Part shown: positions 15,734 through 16,389 of the stretch, piece after piece | Position numbering within the stretch: position 1 is the stretch's first letter | Layout: each line of letters opens with the position of its first letter | Assembly (NCBI GenBank): GCA_002498185.1 | Contig: DAGO01000099.1 | Coordinates: 1 to 16,389 of the forward strand | Reading direction: 5' to 3' | Source: Euryarchaeota archaeon UBA10 | GTDB taxonomy: Archaea > Thermoplasmatota > Poseidoniia > Poseidoniales > Poseidoniaceae | Length of the DNA: 16,389 bases | Notes under the pieces: model-generated | Database searches by the model: none | What the model was told of the DNA's origin: nothing | What the model saw: the letters and a program-made list of their open reading frames with translations, nothing else | Program-made: the position numbers and the translations under genes

Positions 15734-16389
15734 ATGTCAAGAGATTCTAGTGACGCTCTTGAGGACTTGAGGTATCGTCGTGAAAAGGCCCATATGGGTG
15801 GTGGTATCAAGAGACAAGAGAGCATTCGTGCATCCGGTAGGGGCACTGCTAGAGACAGAATTCGTAATCTCTTGGACGAAGATTCGTTCGTAGAAATTGA
15901 CACCTTCCTCACCCACAGAACATCCGACCATGGAATGTTCATGCATGAGACTCTTGGAGACGGCGTAGTTTGTGGGCACGGTACTGTTGATGGAAGGCGA
16001 ATCTATTGCTTCGCACAAGATTTCTCTGTACACGGCGGCTCTATGGGCGAAATGCACGCCAAGAAAATCTCCAAAGTTGTCGAAATGGCCGAGCGCTCTA
16101 AAGTACCAATCGTTGGAATTTGGGACGGCGGCGGGCAGCGCGCCCAAGACGGAGTTGCATCACTTGGTGGAACTGGCGAATTGCTAGACAGGCTGGTTCA
16201 GTGTTCAGGACGCATACCGATGATCTCACTGGTCTTGGGCCCCGTAGTTGGTGTTTCAGCATTAGGAGCCAGTCTAGCAGATTTCACAATCCTAGGTAAT
16301 GAGCACGGACAGTTGTTCATGTCCTCACCATTGGAAACACCAGAATGCATCAATGGAGAGGTTGATGCTGCTGGATTAGGTGGAGCAAC
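15734..16389 (+). CDS. Acyl-CoA carboxylase carboxyltransferase (beta) subunit, N-terminal part
   Basis: The gene runs off the right end; 218 codons are visible, under half of the usual 510-530. The product is the carboxyltransferase of a biotin-dependent acetyl/propionyl-CoA carboxylase, or the related methylmalonyl-CoA decarboxylase alpha subunit. It moves CO2 between biotin and an acyl-CoA in the cytoplasm. Family marks in order are the start helix ending GRGTARDRIRNLLDEDSFVE, the strand CGHGTVDGRRIYCFAQDFS, GGSMGEMHAKKI, and the acyl-CoA-site glycines in WDGGGQRAQDG (131-140, usually DSGGARIQEG). The next conserved stretch is GPVVGVSALGASLADF (169-184), where most relatives have GPCAGGAVYSPALTDF, so it diverges. 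Whether it is acetyl-, propionyl- or decarboxylase-type cannot be told from this part. It follows gatD by 38 bases. Confidence 0.88.
   Translation, partial: MSRDSSDALEDLRYRREKAHMGGGIKRQESIRASGRGTARDRIRNLLDEDSFVEIDTFLTHRTSDHGMFMHETLGDGVVCGHGTVDGRRIYCFAQDFSVHGGSMGEMHAKKISKVVEMAERSKVPIVGIWDGGGQRAQDGVASLGGTGELLDRLVQCSGRIPMISLVLGPVVGVSALGASLADFTILGNEHGQLFMSSPLETPECINGEVDAAGLGGA

Overview
The window reads as chromosomal DNA of an uncultured planktonic archaeon, most likely Marine Group II (Poseidoniales) or a close relative. This is inference, from three signs. The genome has moderate GC, and every gene lies on one strand with gaps of only about 55 to 120 bases. Translation starts are mixed: some have Shine-Dalgarno sequences matching an archaeal 16S tail (GAGGTGAT), others have a TATA-like element 20-30 bases before the ATG, as expected for leaderless transcripts. 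The gene content fits too: an archaeal-type GatD, very large acidic surface proteins with one C-terminal membrane anchor, a membrane-anchored subtilase and an acyl-CoA carboxylase.

Layout. Bases 2-127 are the acidic C-terminus of a gene that enters from the left. It appears translationally coupled to a 681-residue soluble protein that I cannot assign (139-2184). A compact promoter region with a perfect 10-bp inverted repeat precedes an envelope block of four genes (2280-13298): a membrane-anchored S8 serine protease with a propeptide and an EF-hand, a small six-cysteine secreted protein, a 1682-residue surface protein with PKD, thrombospondin-3-like and cytoplasmic WW-like parts, and an RND/MMPL-type membrane protein. 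Two small NTF2-like proteins follow (13363-13830 and 13887-14261). Then come gatD (14382-15695), behind two palindromes, and the start of a biotin-dependent acyl-CoA carboxylase carboxyltransferase (15734 to the window end).

How the genes may work together. The four envelope genes share Sec-type signals or membrane segments, one direction and tight spacing. A plausible reading is a cell-surface module in which the protease processes surface or external protein, the giant protein is the large displayed scaffold, and the RND protein moves lipid or another hydrophobic substrate. This is a hypothesis from context. The right-hand genes are housekeeping: Gln-tRNA formation by transamidation and carboxylation of a short acyl-CoA. 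No tRNA, rRNA, CRISPR array or insertion sequence was seen, and no gap exceeds 300 bases.
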